Source: DASTPP01 sp035762175 (GTDB lineage: Bacteria > Myxococcota_A > Polyangia > Polyangiales > Polyangiaceae). Taken from it: a stretch of 64,000 bases of DNA. Positions 27,165 to 35,263 of this stretch are shown piece after piece. The stretch spans positions 50,543-114,542 of the forward strand of contig DASTPP010000318.1 in assembly GCA_035762175.1 (NCBI GenBank), given 5' to 3'. The notes under the pieces are model-generated. The model saw only the letters and a program-made list of their open reading frames with translations, was not told the DNA's origin and did not search any database. How positions within the stretch are numbered: the first letter of the stretch is position 1; every line of letters starts with the position of its first letter. The translations under genes and the position numbers were made by a program.

Positions 27165-27393
27165 AGCGTCGCCGCGGGGCTTGGGCCGCCCCGGTCCGGG
27201 GGCGGCGCGCGGCTCGGGCCCGGCCGGGGCGGCGCCGGGGGCGAGCGGGGCGGGCGGCGGGCGCGACCGGAGCGGGCGGCGGGCGCGGGCCGGGGCCCGC
27301 GGGAGATGACAAACGCGTACGCCAGGTGCGGCCGGCGGACCGGGGGCGCGGCCTCGGTGCTATTGTGCGGCGCGGGACGGAGGTCATGCGGTC

Positions 27394-28785
27394 GTGAACG
27401 GGTCGGGCACGGGCAGTGCGGGCGACGCGCGCGGGGCGGAGGGCCCGCTCACGCGGGGCGGGCCCGGCGAGGGCACCGGCGGCGAACTCGACGTCTGGGA
27501 AGAGCAACGCGCGGCCACGGGCAAGCGGCTGGCGATGCTGCGCCTGGCGGGCTCGGGCCTGATGCTCGCGTACACCGCCGCCCTCGGCTACGGGGCGCAC
27601 CTGGCCGATTGGGCGGTGCTGCCGCCCATCTTCGGGGCCTACTTCGCCGGCGCGCTCGGGCTCGCCGCGCTGACCCGCCTGACCCGGCGCGGCTCGCTCT
27701 GGGCGGGCTTCGGCGTCGCGCTCGTCGACGTGCCCACGCTCTACGCGGCGCTCGCGGTCTCGCTGCCCGTCTCGCCCTCGCCGGGGGGCATCGCGGGCTT
27801 CGCCCTCGGCGTCTTCGCGCTCTGCATGGTGCTGAGCGCGCTGTCGCTGAGCGTGCCGCAGCTGCTCGCGGTGACGGCGGCCGCCTCGGGCTGCGAGGTG
27901 ATGCTGCAGTGGCGCGCGGGCATCGCGCCGCCGGCCTGGGCCGTGTCGGTCGTCGTGCTCGGGTGCGCGTGCGGCGGGCTCGTGTACCTCATCGGGCGCG
28001 TGCGCGCGCTCGCCGGGGCCGTCGCGGCCGAGGGGCAGCGGCGCGAGCGGCTCGGGCGCTACTTCTCGCCGCAGGTGGCCGAGCGCCTGCAAGAGCTCGA
28101 CCCGGCCGAGGCCGGGCCCGAGGCGCGCGAGGTGACGCTGCTCTTCTCGGACATCCGCGACTTTACCTCGCTCTCGGGCTCGCTGCCGCCGGCCGAGGTG
28201 GTGCGCCTGCTCAACGAGTACTTCGCGCACATGGTCGGCGTGGTCTTTCGCTACGGCGGCACGCTCGACAAGTACATCGGCGACGGCATCATGGCCTACT
28301 TCGGCGCCCCGCTGCCCGACGAGGGGCACGCGATGAACGCGGTGCAGTGCGCGCTCGCGATGATCGAGGCGCTCGAGGGGCTCAACCGCGACCGCCGGGC
28401 CCGGGGCGAGCCGCCCTTGCGCATCGGCATCGGGCTGCATACGGGCGAGGCGGTCGTCGGCAGCATCGGCTCGCCGCGCCACCGGCTCGAGTACACGGCC
28501 ATCGGCGACGCGGTCAACGTCGCCTCGCGCCTCGAGGGGCTGACGAAGGCGGCGGGCGCGGCGGTGCTCGTGTCGGCCGCGACGCACGCGAGGGTCGAGC
28601 GGCACTTCCGCTGGTCGAAGCTGCCCCCGATGGAGGTGCGCGGAAAGTCCGAGCCGCTCGTCGCCTTCGTGCCGCTCGGGCCCGCCGAGCCGGCCCCGGC
28701 CCAGGCCGCGCCGGCGCCGGGCGGGGCGGGGGCTGGGGGGCCGGCCCGGGGCTACGAGGGCGCGCGGCCCGAGGGTGCCGCCTGA
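27394..28785 (+). CDS. membrane-bound class III adenylate cyclase
   Basis: Makes cAMP (most likely) from ATP. Five or six hydrophobic helices fill residues 45-215 (an unnamed MASE-like sensor), followed by a linker with GRYFSPQVAERLQEL that is typical just before bacterial cyclase domains. The catalytic domain has both metal aspartates (Asp253 in FSDIRDF and Asp297 in IGDGIMAYF), the purine-selecting Lys293 and Asp372 (DKYIGDG, AIGDAVN), and the transition-state pair Asn375/Arg379. Lys and Asp at those positions indicate adenylate rather than guanylate cyclase. The start is GTG, 9 nt after GGAGGT; the nearby ATG runs into a stop after three codons. It has a Pro/Ala-rich C-terminal tail. It is a single gene, followed by the TonB-like protein gene on the same strand. 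Confidence 0.92.
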   Translation: MNGSGTGSAGDARGAEGPLTRGGPGEGTGGELDVWEEQRAATGKRLAMLRLAGSGLMLAYTAALGYGAHLADWAVLPPIFGAYFAGALGLAALTRLTRRGSLWAGFGVALVDVPTLYAALAVSLPVSPSPGGIAGFALGVFALCMVLSALSLSVPQLLAVTAAASGCEVMLQWRAGIAPPAWAVSVVVLGCACGGLVYLIGRVRALAGAVAAEGQRRERLGRYFSPQVAERLQELDPAEAGPEAREVTLLFSDIRDFTSLSGSLPPAEVVRLLNEYFAHMVGVVFRYGGTLDKYIGDGIMAYFGAPLPDEGHAMNAVQCALAMIEALEGLNRDRRARGEPPLRIGIGLHTGEAVVGSIGSPRHRLEYTAIGDAVNVASRLEGLTKAAGAAVLVSAATHARVERHFRWSKLPPMEVRGKSEPLVAFVPLGPAEPAPAQAAPAPGGAGAGGPARGYEGARPEGAA

Positions 28786-28878
28786 GGCGCAGGCCCTGCG
28801 ACCGTGTGCGCCGGGGGCGTCGCGAGCTCTTCTTCGCGCGGGCGCGTCGCAAGGCCTGGCGCGGGGGCCCGCGATCGA

Positions 28879-28884
28879 TAGAGT
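28879..28884 (+). promoter_or_regulatory. -10-like hexamer TAGAGT
   Basis: TAGAGT lies 5 nt before GTG and 8 nt before the ATG of the TonB-like gene; the purine run AAAGGG between could also act as a weak ribosome site. Confidence 0.35.
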
Positions 28885-28892
28885 AAAGGGTG

Positions 28893-29498
28893 ATGTCCCC
28901 GTACCGCGACGACTTGGAGGCGGTTCGCCGCCGCGTGGACGTTCTCGAAGCCGAAGTCGCCGCCCGCGACGGCGCCCTGCGCGAGTGCGAGGCCGAGCTC
29001 GCGCGCTGCCGCGCCGAGCTCGCGCGCGCCCGCGACGACGGGCCGCGCGGCGGGGCCCTGCCGCTCGCGCTGGTGGCCTTCGTCGGCGCCCTCGGCAGCG
29101 TCGTGCTCACCATGCCGGTCGACGGCCCGCGCTGTCGCGCCGAGCGCGCCGCCGCCAACGCCTGGCTCGAGGGCGGCGCGCCCGCGATGATGTCGCCCAC
29201 CACGCGCGCCTTCGACCACGTGCTCGCCGAGACGATGATGCAGGTCAAGGCCCGGCAGGCCACCTCGTGCGAGCGGCCCGGCGGCCCCTCGGGCGAGGGC
29301 CGCGCGGTGGTCACCTTCGCGAGCGACGGCACCGTCGACACCCTCGCCCTCTCCGGCGACCCGACCGGCGACCCCCCCACCCACGACTGCCTCGATTCGG
29401 TCTACCGCTCGCTGCAACTGCCGCCCTTCGTCGGCATGCCGGTGACCGTAAGCGGACACTTCTCCCTCCGCCCCTGGGAGCTCGACCTCGCCGAGTAG
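28893..29498 (+). CDS. coiled-coil, single-pass membrane protein with TonB/AgmX-like C-terminal domain
   Basis: A 201-aa envelope protein. Residues 1-50 are a heptad-rich cytoplasmic coiled coil (EVAARDGALRECEAELARC), a transmembrane helix follows at about 55-75 (LPLALVAFVGALGSVVL), and the periplasmic part ends in a small alpha/beta domain. The stretch VVTFASDGTVDTLALSG, a Cys-containing DCLDSVYRSLQLPPF, then VSGHFSL matches the pattern of TonB-like C-terminal domains common in myxobacteria (AgmX/PglI relatives). Two Cys flank this domain and may form a disulfide. The role is probably structural or transport coupling; no partner ExbB/ExbD is nearby. A GTG one codon upstream is an equally possible start. 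Confidence 0.75.
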   Translation: MSPYRDDLEAVRRRVDVLEAEVAARDGALRECEAELARCRAELARARDDGPRGGALPLALVAFVGALGSVVLTMPVDGPRCRAERAAANAWLEGGAPAMMSPTTRAFDHVLAETMMQVKARQATSCERPGGPSGEGRAVVTFASDGTVDTLALSGDPTGDPPTHDCLDSVYRSLQLPPFVGMPVTVSGHFSLRPWELDLAE

Positions 29499-29600
29499 CG
29501 CGGGCCCGCCCCGCCGCGCGCCCCGGCCCCCTCGTCCGGCCCCGCCGCGCGCCCCGGCGGTTCAGCCCGCCCCGCCGCGCGCCCCGCCGCCCGTTTGGGC

Positions 29601-29720
29601 CGCTCGGCCCGCCCCGCCGACCGCTCCGGCCGCTCGGCTCGCGCCGCCGACCGCCTCGGGTGCTCGGCTCGCGCCGCCGCGCGCCCCGGCTGCTCGGTTC
29701 GTGCCGCCGCCCGCCTCGCC
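29601..29720. repeat. four tandem 30-bp units in a gene-free gap
   Basis: Units begin at 29601, 29631, 29661 and 29691, each starting (C/T)GCTCGG with GCCGCCG in the middle. They sit inside the 382-bp gap between the TonB-like gene and the SRPBCC-TerB gene. The rest of the gap is G/C-rich and shows no gene. Confidence 0.82.
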
Positions 29721-29880
29721 GCCGGTTTGGGCCGCTCGGGGCGCCCTGCCGGCGCTGCGGCCCCGCGCCGTCGGGGCCCGCGCCCCGCGCCGCCCCGGCC
29801 GCGCGCCCGCCGCCGCGCCGGCGCTGGGCCACGCCGGGCGGCTTGCCGCGCCCTGCCCCCTTCTGCTTGATTGATGCGCG

Positions 29881-30822
29881 ATGCCTGACGACGCCATCGA
29901 GGTGCAGTGCGAGGTTACCATCGCGCGACCGGTTGAAGAGGTGCGGGCGCACTACCGCGACGTGGAGCACCACGTCCGCGGCAACGTCCACCCCGACGCG
30001 CCTTGGTCGTTCGAGACGCCCACGGCCGCGGGCGAGTCGCGCGTGCGCATTCGCTTCCGGCTCTTCGGGCGCGCCCAGTCTGACGTCGTGACCTTCGAAG
30101 AGGGCCCGGGCGGCGCCTTCGTCATGAACTACGTCGAGGGCGCGAACGAGGGCGTGCGCGTCGTGCACACCTTCCACAAGGCCGGCGCGAAGTCGACCCG
30201 GGTCGAGGTCGTCGCCCGCGCCCCCGCCACCGCCGGGCGCAAGCTCTTCGGCCCGGTCTTCACCCTCGGCCTCAAGCGCATCCTCGAGCGCGCCTGCGAC
30301 GACAACAAGCGCGACCTCGAGGGCGGCACCTACCGCCCCGGCCGCGTGCGCGGCAACCTCGCCGCCGCGCTCGAGACGCTCGGCGCCGCTGTCGAGACCG
30401 TGGCCGCCTACGGCGACAAGGGCGCGCCCATCGCGCAGGCCATCCTGTCGGCCGCGTGCCTCGTCGCGGTCTCCGACGGCGACGTCAGCGACGGCGAGCG
30501 CGCGGCCCTGCACGCCATCGCCGACAAGCTCCACGCCCCCGGCACGGGCCCGGCCTGGGTCGACCAGAAGCTCGCCGAGCTCTTGCCGCTCGCCGGCACC
30601 GACGAGCACCGCCAGCTCGCCCGCGCCTCGTGCCTGCCCCTGCGCAACGTCTGCCTCGGCACCGACGCGGTCGCCGCCGCCGCCATCATCGCGCTCATCA
30701 GCCAGGGCGTCGACCTGACCGAGCTCGACGCCCTCGGCGACATCGCCTCCGGCGCCGACGTCACCGACGAGACCATTCGTCACGTCGTCGACGACGTCGA
30801 GCGCGCCCTGTCGGCGACCTGA
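29881..30822 (+). CDS. SRPBCC (START-like) domain fused to TerB-like domain
   Basis: A 313-aa cytoplasmic protein. Residues 1-150 have the helix-grip pattern of polyketide cyclase/SRPBCC proteins (IEVQCEVTIARPVEEVRAHYRDVEHH, then paired strands, then a long C-terminal helix LKRILERACDDNKR), which bind hydrophobic ligands. Residues 170-310 look like a TerB (tellurite-resistance B) helical domain: AVSDGDVSDGERAALHAIA is the usual acidic metal-binding helix hairpin, and a second hydrophobic helix pair follows. I do not know a characterised protein with this pairing. It is preceded by minisatellite DNA and is convergent with the next gene. The domain calls rest on pattern only. Confidence 0.7.
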   Translation: MPDDAIEVQCEVTIARPVEEVRAHYRDVEHHVRGNVHPDAPWSFETPTAAGESRVRIRFRLFGRAQSDVVTFEEGPGGAFVMNYVEGANEGVRVVHTFHKAGAKSTRVEVVARAPATAGRKLFGPVFTLGLKRILERACDDNKRDLEGGTYRPGRVRGNLAAALETLGAAVETVAAYGDKGAPIAQAILSAACLVAVSDGDVSDGERAALHAIADKLHAPGTGPAWVDQKLAELLPLAGTDEHRQLARASCLPLRNVCLGTDAVAAAAIIALISQGVDLTELDALGDIASGADVTDETIRHVVDDVERALSAT

Positions 30823-30919
30823 GGCGCGCCAGCGCCGGGCCGAGCGCCGGGCCGAGCGCCGGGGGCGGGCGCGCCGGCACCGGGCCATGCGCCGGGGGGC
30901 GAACCCGCCCGGGGCGCCC

Positions 30920-31378
30920 TCAGCCCGGCGCGCGCGCCGGCAGCACGAAGGCGCGGCGCGCGAGCGGCGAGGCGAGCTGGGCCGCGTCGTAGTAGCGGCC
31001 GACCAGGCCCCCCTTCGCGTCGGCGAGCTCGGGGCAGCGGCGCAGAAAGTCGTCGAAGCCCTCGCCGGGCGGCGCGCCCTCGAGCCGCTCGTTGATGAGC
31101 ACGAGGTACGCCCAGGTCAGCGTCTCGTGGTACTTGCCCTCGGCGCCCTGCGCCCGCGCGTAGCGGCGCAGGTGCCGCGCGAAGCAGAGCGCCGCGCGCG
31201 CGAAGGGCCGGCCGCGCAGGTAGACCCACGCGACGCGCAGGTGCCCCCGGTGCGAGAAGTCGGCCGCGGGCAGCGAGGCGCGCGCGAAGGCCCGCGCGTA
31301 GGCGAGATCGTCGGCGGTGACCCCCGGCCGGGCCGGGCGCGGCGGCCGCACCCGGGCCGCGTGAGTTTTTGTTACCAT
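30920..31378 (-). CDS. conserved hypothetical protein with FSHRGHLRVAW / YHET motifs
   Basis: A 152-aa soluble helical protein. It shares the recognisable pattern FSHRGHLRVAWVYL, a spacer, then KYHETLTWAYLVLINER with a widespread uncharacterised family, with conserved His and Glu residues that could bind a metal or ligand. The start is the ATG in GTACCATGG, because the frame upstream is intergenic repeat and TATCTT lies 6 nt before it. The C-terminus ends in a hydrophobic ALARRAFVLPA segment. It is a monocistronic gene, convergent with the SRPBCC-TerB gene. Function not known. Confidence 0.72.
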   Translation of the reverse strand: MVTKTHAARVRPPRPARPGVTADDLAYARAFARASLPAADFSHRGHLRVAWVYLRGRPFARAALCFARHLRRYARAQGAEGKYHETLTWAYLVLINERLEGAPPGEGFDDFLRRCPELADAKGGLVGRYYDAAQLASPLARRAFVLPARAPG

Positions 31379-31384
31379 GGTACC

Positions 31385-31390
31385 AAGATA
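31385..31390 (-). promoter_or_regulatory. -10-like hexamer TATCTT
   Basis: On the minus strand TATCTT is followed by 6 nt and the ATG; no ribosome site is visible. Start-proximal, as at several other genes here. Confidence 0.35.
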
Positions 31391-31437
31391 CCACCGGTCG
31401 GGGCCGGCACAAAGCCGCGCCGCCCCGGCCCCGCGCC

Positions 31438-31555
31438 GGTCGAGGGCGGGCTGAGCGGGCCCGGCGCCGGCCCAAGCCCCCCCGACTGGGCGTGACGGTC
31501 GAGGGCGGGCGGTTCGGGCCGGGCGCCGGCCCAAGCCCCCCCGGCTGGGCCTGAC
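31438..31555. repeat. two tandem 59-bp units
   Basis: Copies at 31438-31496 and 31497-31555 share most bases, including GGTCGAGGGCGGGC and GCGCCGGCCCAAGCCCCCC. They lie in the 291-bp gap between two minus-strand genes, which otherwise shows nothing recognisable. Confidence 0.8.
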
Positions 31556-31669
31556 GCCGGCCCGAGGCCACACGGGCCCGGCCCGGTACTGCTCGAGCCC
31601 CCATGCTTCGGCCTGCCGACGGCCGAAGCCGCGCGGGCCGGCCGCCCCCTTCGCTGCCCGGCGGGCGCG

Positions 31670-33304
31670 CTACGGCGCGCCGGGGAACCAGCCCGAGAGG
31701 GCGGCGGGCAGGCGCGCCTTCCAGGCGGCCTCGTTGTGCTGCGCGCCCTTGGCGAAGACGTAGGTGAGGTCGACGCTCTCGGCCCAGCCGAGCGAGGTGA
31801 GCTTGGCCTTCATGTCGAGGTTCTCGCAGTAGTTGTCCATCTGGTTCGAGTTCGGGTTGTCGTCGTGCACGCCGTCGGCGTCGGCGTCGACGCAGTCGTC
31901 GTTGTCGGCGTCGTCGTTGCCGTCGTTGCCGCCGCTGTCGAGGTAGATCTTGACGTTGTGCTTCTGGGTGTAGAGGGCCATCAGCGGCGGGGCGTTGTCG
32001 GGGGTCGGCTGGTTGGGGGCGAAGCTGCCCCAGCCGAAGGTGCCCGACATGGAGCCGGCGAAGCCGAAGACCTCGGGGCGGTGGTCGGCGGCGAAGAGGC
32101 TGACGAGACCGCCGAGCGACGAGCCGAGCACGCCGGTGTTCGCCGCGTCGGTGAGCGTGCGGTAGTGCTCGTTGACAAAAGGCCGGACCCGGTCGGCGAC
32201 GAAGTCGACGTACGCCGCGGCGCCCCCGCCGACGGTCTGGCCGCCGACGACGTCGGCGACGTGGGTGTACTCGAGGAAGCGGTCTTCGGTGTTGGCGACG
32301 CCGACGACGAGGGCCGGGCGCACCTTGCCGGCGGCGATCTGGGCGTCGAAGACCTGGTGCAAGTCCCACGAGCCGAAGGGGCCGCCGCCGGGGAAGAGGT
32401 TCTGCCCGTCGTGCATGTAGAGCACGGGCAGCGCGCCCCCGTCGGGGGCGTAGCCGGGCGGCACGTAGACGTAGAGCGGGCGCGGGCGCAGGCTGGTGCC
32501 CTCGGCGCGGAAGTCGGGCCAGCGCTCGAAGCGGCTCTTCTCGGGGTTCTCGGCGAGCAGCGAGTGCTGGCCGTACTCGTCGAAGGCGAAGCGGCGCGCC
32601 GAGGGGTCGGCGACGTAGTCGCTGCCGCCGAGGAAGAACTTGTAGAGGCGCTTGTCGGCCGCCGGCAGCTCGATCGTGAGCACGGCGTAGAAGAAGTTGT
32701 AGCCGCCGACCGCGCGGGTCATCGGCGCCTGGGCCGTGTCCCACGCGTTGAAGTCGCCGACGACCGCGGGGGTGGTGGCCTTGTCGGGCGGGGCGAGGTA
32801 GGCGAAGACGAAGCGGTTGCCGTCGCGCAGCGGCCAGCCGCCCGCGTACGCCACGTCGCGCAGGAACAGGTTGACGCGCGCGTCGCGCTCGGCGCCCGAG
32901 AGCGCGGGCAACTCGCCGAGCAGCGTGTCGAGCGCCGCCACCCCCGTCGGCACCATCACGCCCCCGGCGCCGGCGGCCCCGCCGGTGCCGGCCCCGCCGC
33001 CCGCGCCCGCCCCGCCGCCCGCCCCGGCCGCGCCGCCCGTGCCGGCCCCGCCGCCCGCCCCGGCCGCACCGCCCACCCCGGCTACGCCGCCCGCGCCCGA
33101 GGCCCCGCCGCCTGCGCCCGCCCCGCCGCCCGCGCCCGAGGCCCCGCCGCCGGTGCCGCCCGTGCCGCCCGTGCCGCTACCGGCTCGGCCTGAGGTGCCG
33201 CCCGAGCCGGACGAGTTGACCGGCCCGTCGTCGTCGCCGTCTCCGCACGCGGGGGTCAGGGCGAGGGCGAAGGTCAGCGGTACGAGGAGCCAGGAAGTTC
33301 TCAT
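31670..33304 (-). CDS. lipoprotein esterase (esterase D-like) with CBM48-like domain and Asp-rich insert
   Basis: Surface lipoprotein of 544 aa. Signal peptide with lipobox TPAC (Cys20), then a Gly/Ala/Thr linker of about 100 residues. Next comes an early-set domain with VVGDFNAWDTAQ and YKFFLGGSDYVADP, the pattern of CBM48/AMPK-type glycan-binding modules that precede esterase D domains in bacterial enterochelin or xylan esterases. The esterase D (alpha/beta) domain follows: LPVLYMHDGQNLF, then GSSLGG with nucleophile Ser396, and a C-terminal His in KGAQHNEAAW. Unusually, residues about 458-486 form an Asp/Asn-rich loop (DADNDDC, DADADGVHDD) like calcium-binding thrombospondin type 3 or dockerin-like loops, with flanking Cys. 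It likely cleaves ester groups on a sugar-bearing extracellular substrate. The start follows TAGCTT at a 10-nt gap. Confidence 0.88.
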   Translation of the reverse strand: MRTSWLLVPLTFALALTPACGDGDDDGPVNSSGSGGTSGRAGSGTGGTGGTGGGASGAGGGAGAGGGASGAGGVAGVGGAAGAGGGAGTGGAAGAGGGAGAGGGAGTGGAAGAGGVMVPTGVAALDTLLGELPALSGAERDARVNLFLRDVAYAGGWPLRDGNRFVFAYLAPPDKATTPAVVGDFNAWDTAQAPMTRAVGGYNFFYAVLTIELPAADKRLYKFFLGGSDYVADPSARRFAFDEYGQHSLLAENPEKSRFERWPDFRAEGTSLRPRPLYVYVPPGYAPDGGALPVLYMHDGQNLFPGGGPFGSWDLHQVFDAQIAAGKVRPALVVGVANTEDRFLEYTHVADVVGGQTVGGGAAAYVDFVADRVRPFVNEHYRTLTDAANTGVLGSSLGGLVSLFAADHRPEVFGFAGSMSGTFGWGSFAPNQPTPDNAPPLMALYTQKHNVKIYLDSGGNDGNDDADNDDCVDADADGVHDDNPNSNQMDNYCENLDMKAKLTSLGWAESVDLTYVFAKGAQHNEAAWKARLPAALSGWFPGAP

Positions 33305-33397
33305 GGGTGGGAAGAAGCTACCGTGTAAGAAAAGCTCGGCGCAACACGCGCGGTATCGGTCACGCGACGTCGACTTGGTGGTCCGCGTGAGGCACGT

Positions 33398-33403
33398 TAG
33401 CCT
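33398..33403 (+). promoter_or_regulatory. -10-like hexamer TAGCCT
   Basis: TAGCCT lies 8 nt before the ATG of the small membrane protein gene; no Shine-Dalgarno. Confidence 0.3.
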
Positions 33404-33411
33404 CAGCGCCC

Positions 33412-33807
33412 ATGGCACCGTCCCCTCTCGCCCAGGCCCTCGGCCGGCTCGTGTTCAGCGCTCTCGGTGTGTTCCTCGTGTCGAAGGTGCTGCCGGGCCT
33501 GCGGGTGCGCAGCCTCGGGGCGGCCTTCGTCTTTGCCTTCGCCGTCGGCCTCATCGACGTGCTGACCTGGCGCCTGCTCGGGGGCGCCTTCGCACCCTGG
33601 GGGCGTGGGGCGTCGGTCTTCGCGTCGTGGGCGGTCACGACGCTAGCGTTTTGGGTCGCGGGCCGGGTCATCAAGGGGGTCGAGGTCGAGGGCTGTCTGA
33701 CCGCGTTGCTCGCGGCGTTCGGCGTCGCGCTGGTCAGCGGCGTGCTCGCCGAGGCGTGGCACCGGGTGGCGACCGGCCAGCCGCTGCTGCCTCGGCCTCT
33801 CTATTGA
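33412..33807 (+). CDS. phage-holin superfamily IV-like membrane protein (PF04020 type)
   Basis: A 131-aa integral membrane protein with four hydrophobic segments (about 11-27, 33-56, 68-85 and 95-115). The order and motifs (LGVFLVSKVLPGLRV, FVFAFAVGLIDVL, WAVTTLAFWVAGRVI, GCLTALLAAFGVALVSGVL) match the small Phage_holin_4_2 family that is widespread in bacterial chromosomes without phage. There is no other phage gene nearby, so I read it as a housekeeping membrane protein of unknown function rather than a lysis holin. It is divergent from the esterase lipoprotein gene, with a 107-bp shared promoter region. Confidence 0.85.
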   Translation: MAPSPLAQALGRLVFSALGVFLVSKVLPGLRVRSLGAAFVFAFAVGLIDVLTWRLLGGAFAPWGRGASVFASWAVTTLAFWVAGRVIKGVEVEGCLTALLAAFGVALVSGVLAEAWHRVATGQPLLPRPLY

Positions 33808-34127
33808 GAGAGTGCGATGGGTACGGGTGCTCGTCGGTTGGGCCCGGCGTCCGTTGAGCGGGCGTCGGGGTGCGATGCCGTCGCTCGAAGGGCGTCGGGG
33901 GGGCTGAGCGTCCGCCGGGGTGGTAAGCGCACGCTGTGCGCTCGGGGCGGGGCCTGGCGTGGGGGGTGCGTTTTCGGGCGTCCCGCGGGCACGAGCGGTG
34001 GGCGACGGTCGCGAAAAATTGCGATACCTTTGCGGCACTTGTACACCTCCGTCCTGCAGCGTGCGGGCGCCCGCGCTCGCCGGCCGGCGGGGCGTCGGTG
34101 AACCCCTTCGGCCCCTCCGCCGAACGC
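33808..34127. other. gene-free region before the FHA-GGDEF gene
   Basis: About 320 bp. Short open frames have no plausible protein. An A/T-richer patch at 34012-34047 (GCGAAAAATTGCGATACC and after) is the likeliest promoter site. Nothing else recognisable. Confidence 0.4.
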
Positions 34128-35054
34128 ATGAAACGCGACTCCGCCCCCCCCACCTCGGACCGCACGGCCGAGGTCACGCTGCTGCCGCCGCCCGCGTCCG
34201 ACGCGCTCCGGCCGACGCGCGGGGTGCTCACGGTGCTGGGCGGGGGCGAGATCGGGCGCGTGCTGCCGCTACCCGCGGGCGTCATCGTCCGCATCGGGCG
34301 GGCCGAAGAGTGTACGTACCGCTTCCCGCAGGCGAGCGTGTCGCGGGTGCACGCCTGCGTGGTGGGGCTCGGCGACGAGTTCGCGTTTCACGACAACGGC
34401 TCGACGAACGGATCGTTCATCAACAACAAGCCGGTCAACGAGCCGACCCTCCTGCGCGACGGCGACCGGCTGCAGCTCGGCCCCGACGTGCACTTTCTCT
34501 TCTCGCTCGTCAGCGACGAGCAAGAGCGCGCGCTCTTGCAGGCCTACGACGCGGCCCGGCGCGACCGGCTGACGGGGGTCTACAACCGGGCCTACCTCGA
34601 CGAGCAGCTCGTCGTCGAGCTCGCGTTCGCCGCGCGCCACAACACGCCGCTCAGCCTCTTGCTCGTCGACGTCGACCACTTCAAGCAGGTCAACGACACC
34701 TACGGGCACCTCGCGGGCGACGAGGTGCTGCGCCGGGTGGCGGCGACGCTGAGCGCGAGCGTGCGCACCGAAGACGTGGTGGCGCGCTTCGGGGGCGAAG
34801 AGTTCGTCGTGCTCACGCGCGGCATCGAGGCGCCGCAGGCGAAGCTCTTGGCCGAGCGGCTGCGCGAGGCGGTGGCGACGATGGCGCTGCCGAGCGCCGT
34901 GGCCCCGCGCGGGCGCGTCACGGTCAGCGTCGGCGTCGCCTCGGTCGCGTGCTGCGGGCCGGGGCCGGTGGGGGCGGCGGCGCTGCTCATGCTGGCCGAC
35001 CGCAGGCTCTACGCGGCCAAGCGCGCCGGGCGCAACCGCGTGGTCGGGCCCTGA
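34128..35054 (+). CDS. FHA-domain diguanylate cyclase
   Basis: Makes c-di-GMP. The N-terminal third is a forkhead-associated phosphothreonine-binding domain (IVRIGRAEECTYRFP, SVSRVHA, FHDNGSTNGSFIN) with the conserved Arg, Ser-x-x-His and Asn. The C-terminal GGDEF domain carries YDAARRDRLTGVYNR, VDVDHFKQVND and the active loop FGGEEF (residues 222-226 from this start). An I-site RTED lies exactly five residues before the loop, so product inhibition is expected. FHA input would couple c-di-GMP synthesis to Ser/Thr kinases such as the Pkn-type proteins in this window. I chose the ATG giving MKRDSAPP; an in-frame GTG 30 bp earlier is an alternative, and neither has a clear ribosome site. Confidence 0.9.
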   Translation: MKRDSAPPTSDRTAEVTLLPPPASDALRPTRGVLTVLGGGEIGRVLPLPAGVIVRIGRAEECTYRFPQASVSRVHACVVGLGDEFAFHDNGSTNGSFINNKPVNEPTLLRDGDRLQLGPDVHFLFSLVSDEQERALLQAYDAARRDRLTGVYNRAYLDEQLVVELAFAARHNTPLSLLLVDVDHFKQVNDTYGHLAGDEVLRRVAATLSASVRTEDVVARFGGEEFVVLTRGIEAPQAKLLAERLREAVATMALPSAVAPRGRVTVSVGVASVACCGPGPVGAAALLMLADRRLYAAKRAGRNRVVGP

Positions 35055-35251
35055 GCCCCGGCCCGGGCGTGGCGGGCGGCCCCGTCCGCGCGGGGCGGGC
35101 GGCCGCGCCCGCGCGCGGCAGGCGGCTCCGTCCGCGGGCGGCGGGCGGCCCCGTCCGCGCGCGAAGGGGCCTCGAGGGCGGCCCCGGCGCGGGGGCGGCA
35201 CGGCCGCGGTCGCGTCGCGCGGGCCGTATCGCCCCCGGGCGGGAACCGGGG

Positions 35252-35257
35252 TAGAAG
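35252..35257 (+). promoter_or_regulatory. -10-like hexamer TAGAAG before the alaX operon
   Basis: TAGAAG precedes the GTG start by 6 nt. It would drive the three overlapping genes that follow. Confidence 0.3.
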
Positions 35258-35263
35258 GGGCGC

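Noticed and set aside
23752..28605. A single 1617-aa minus-strand protein
   Set aside because: High GC leaves the frame open, but it passes through the opposite strand and another frame of the SGNH gene; only the last third, with its own lipoprotein signal, is real.
33412..33807. Prophage lysis gene
   Set aside because: The holin-like family is common in chromosomes and no other phage gene is near.
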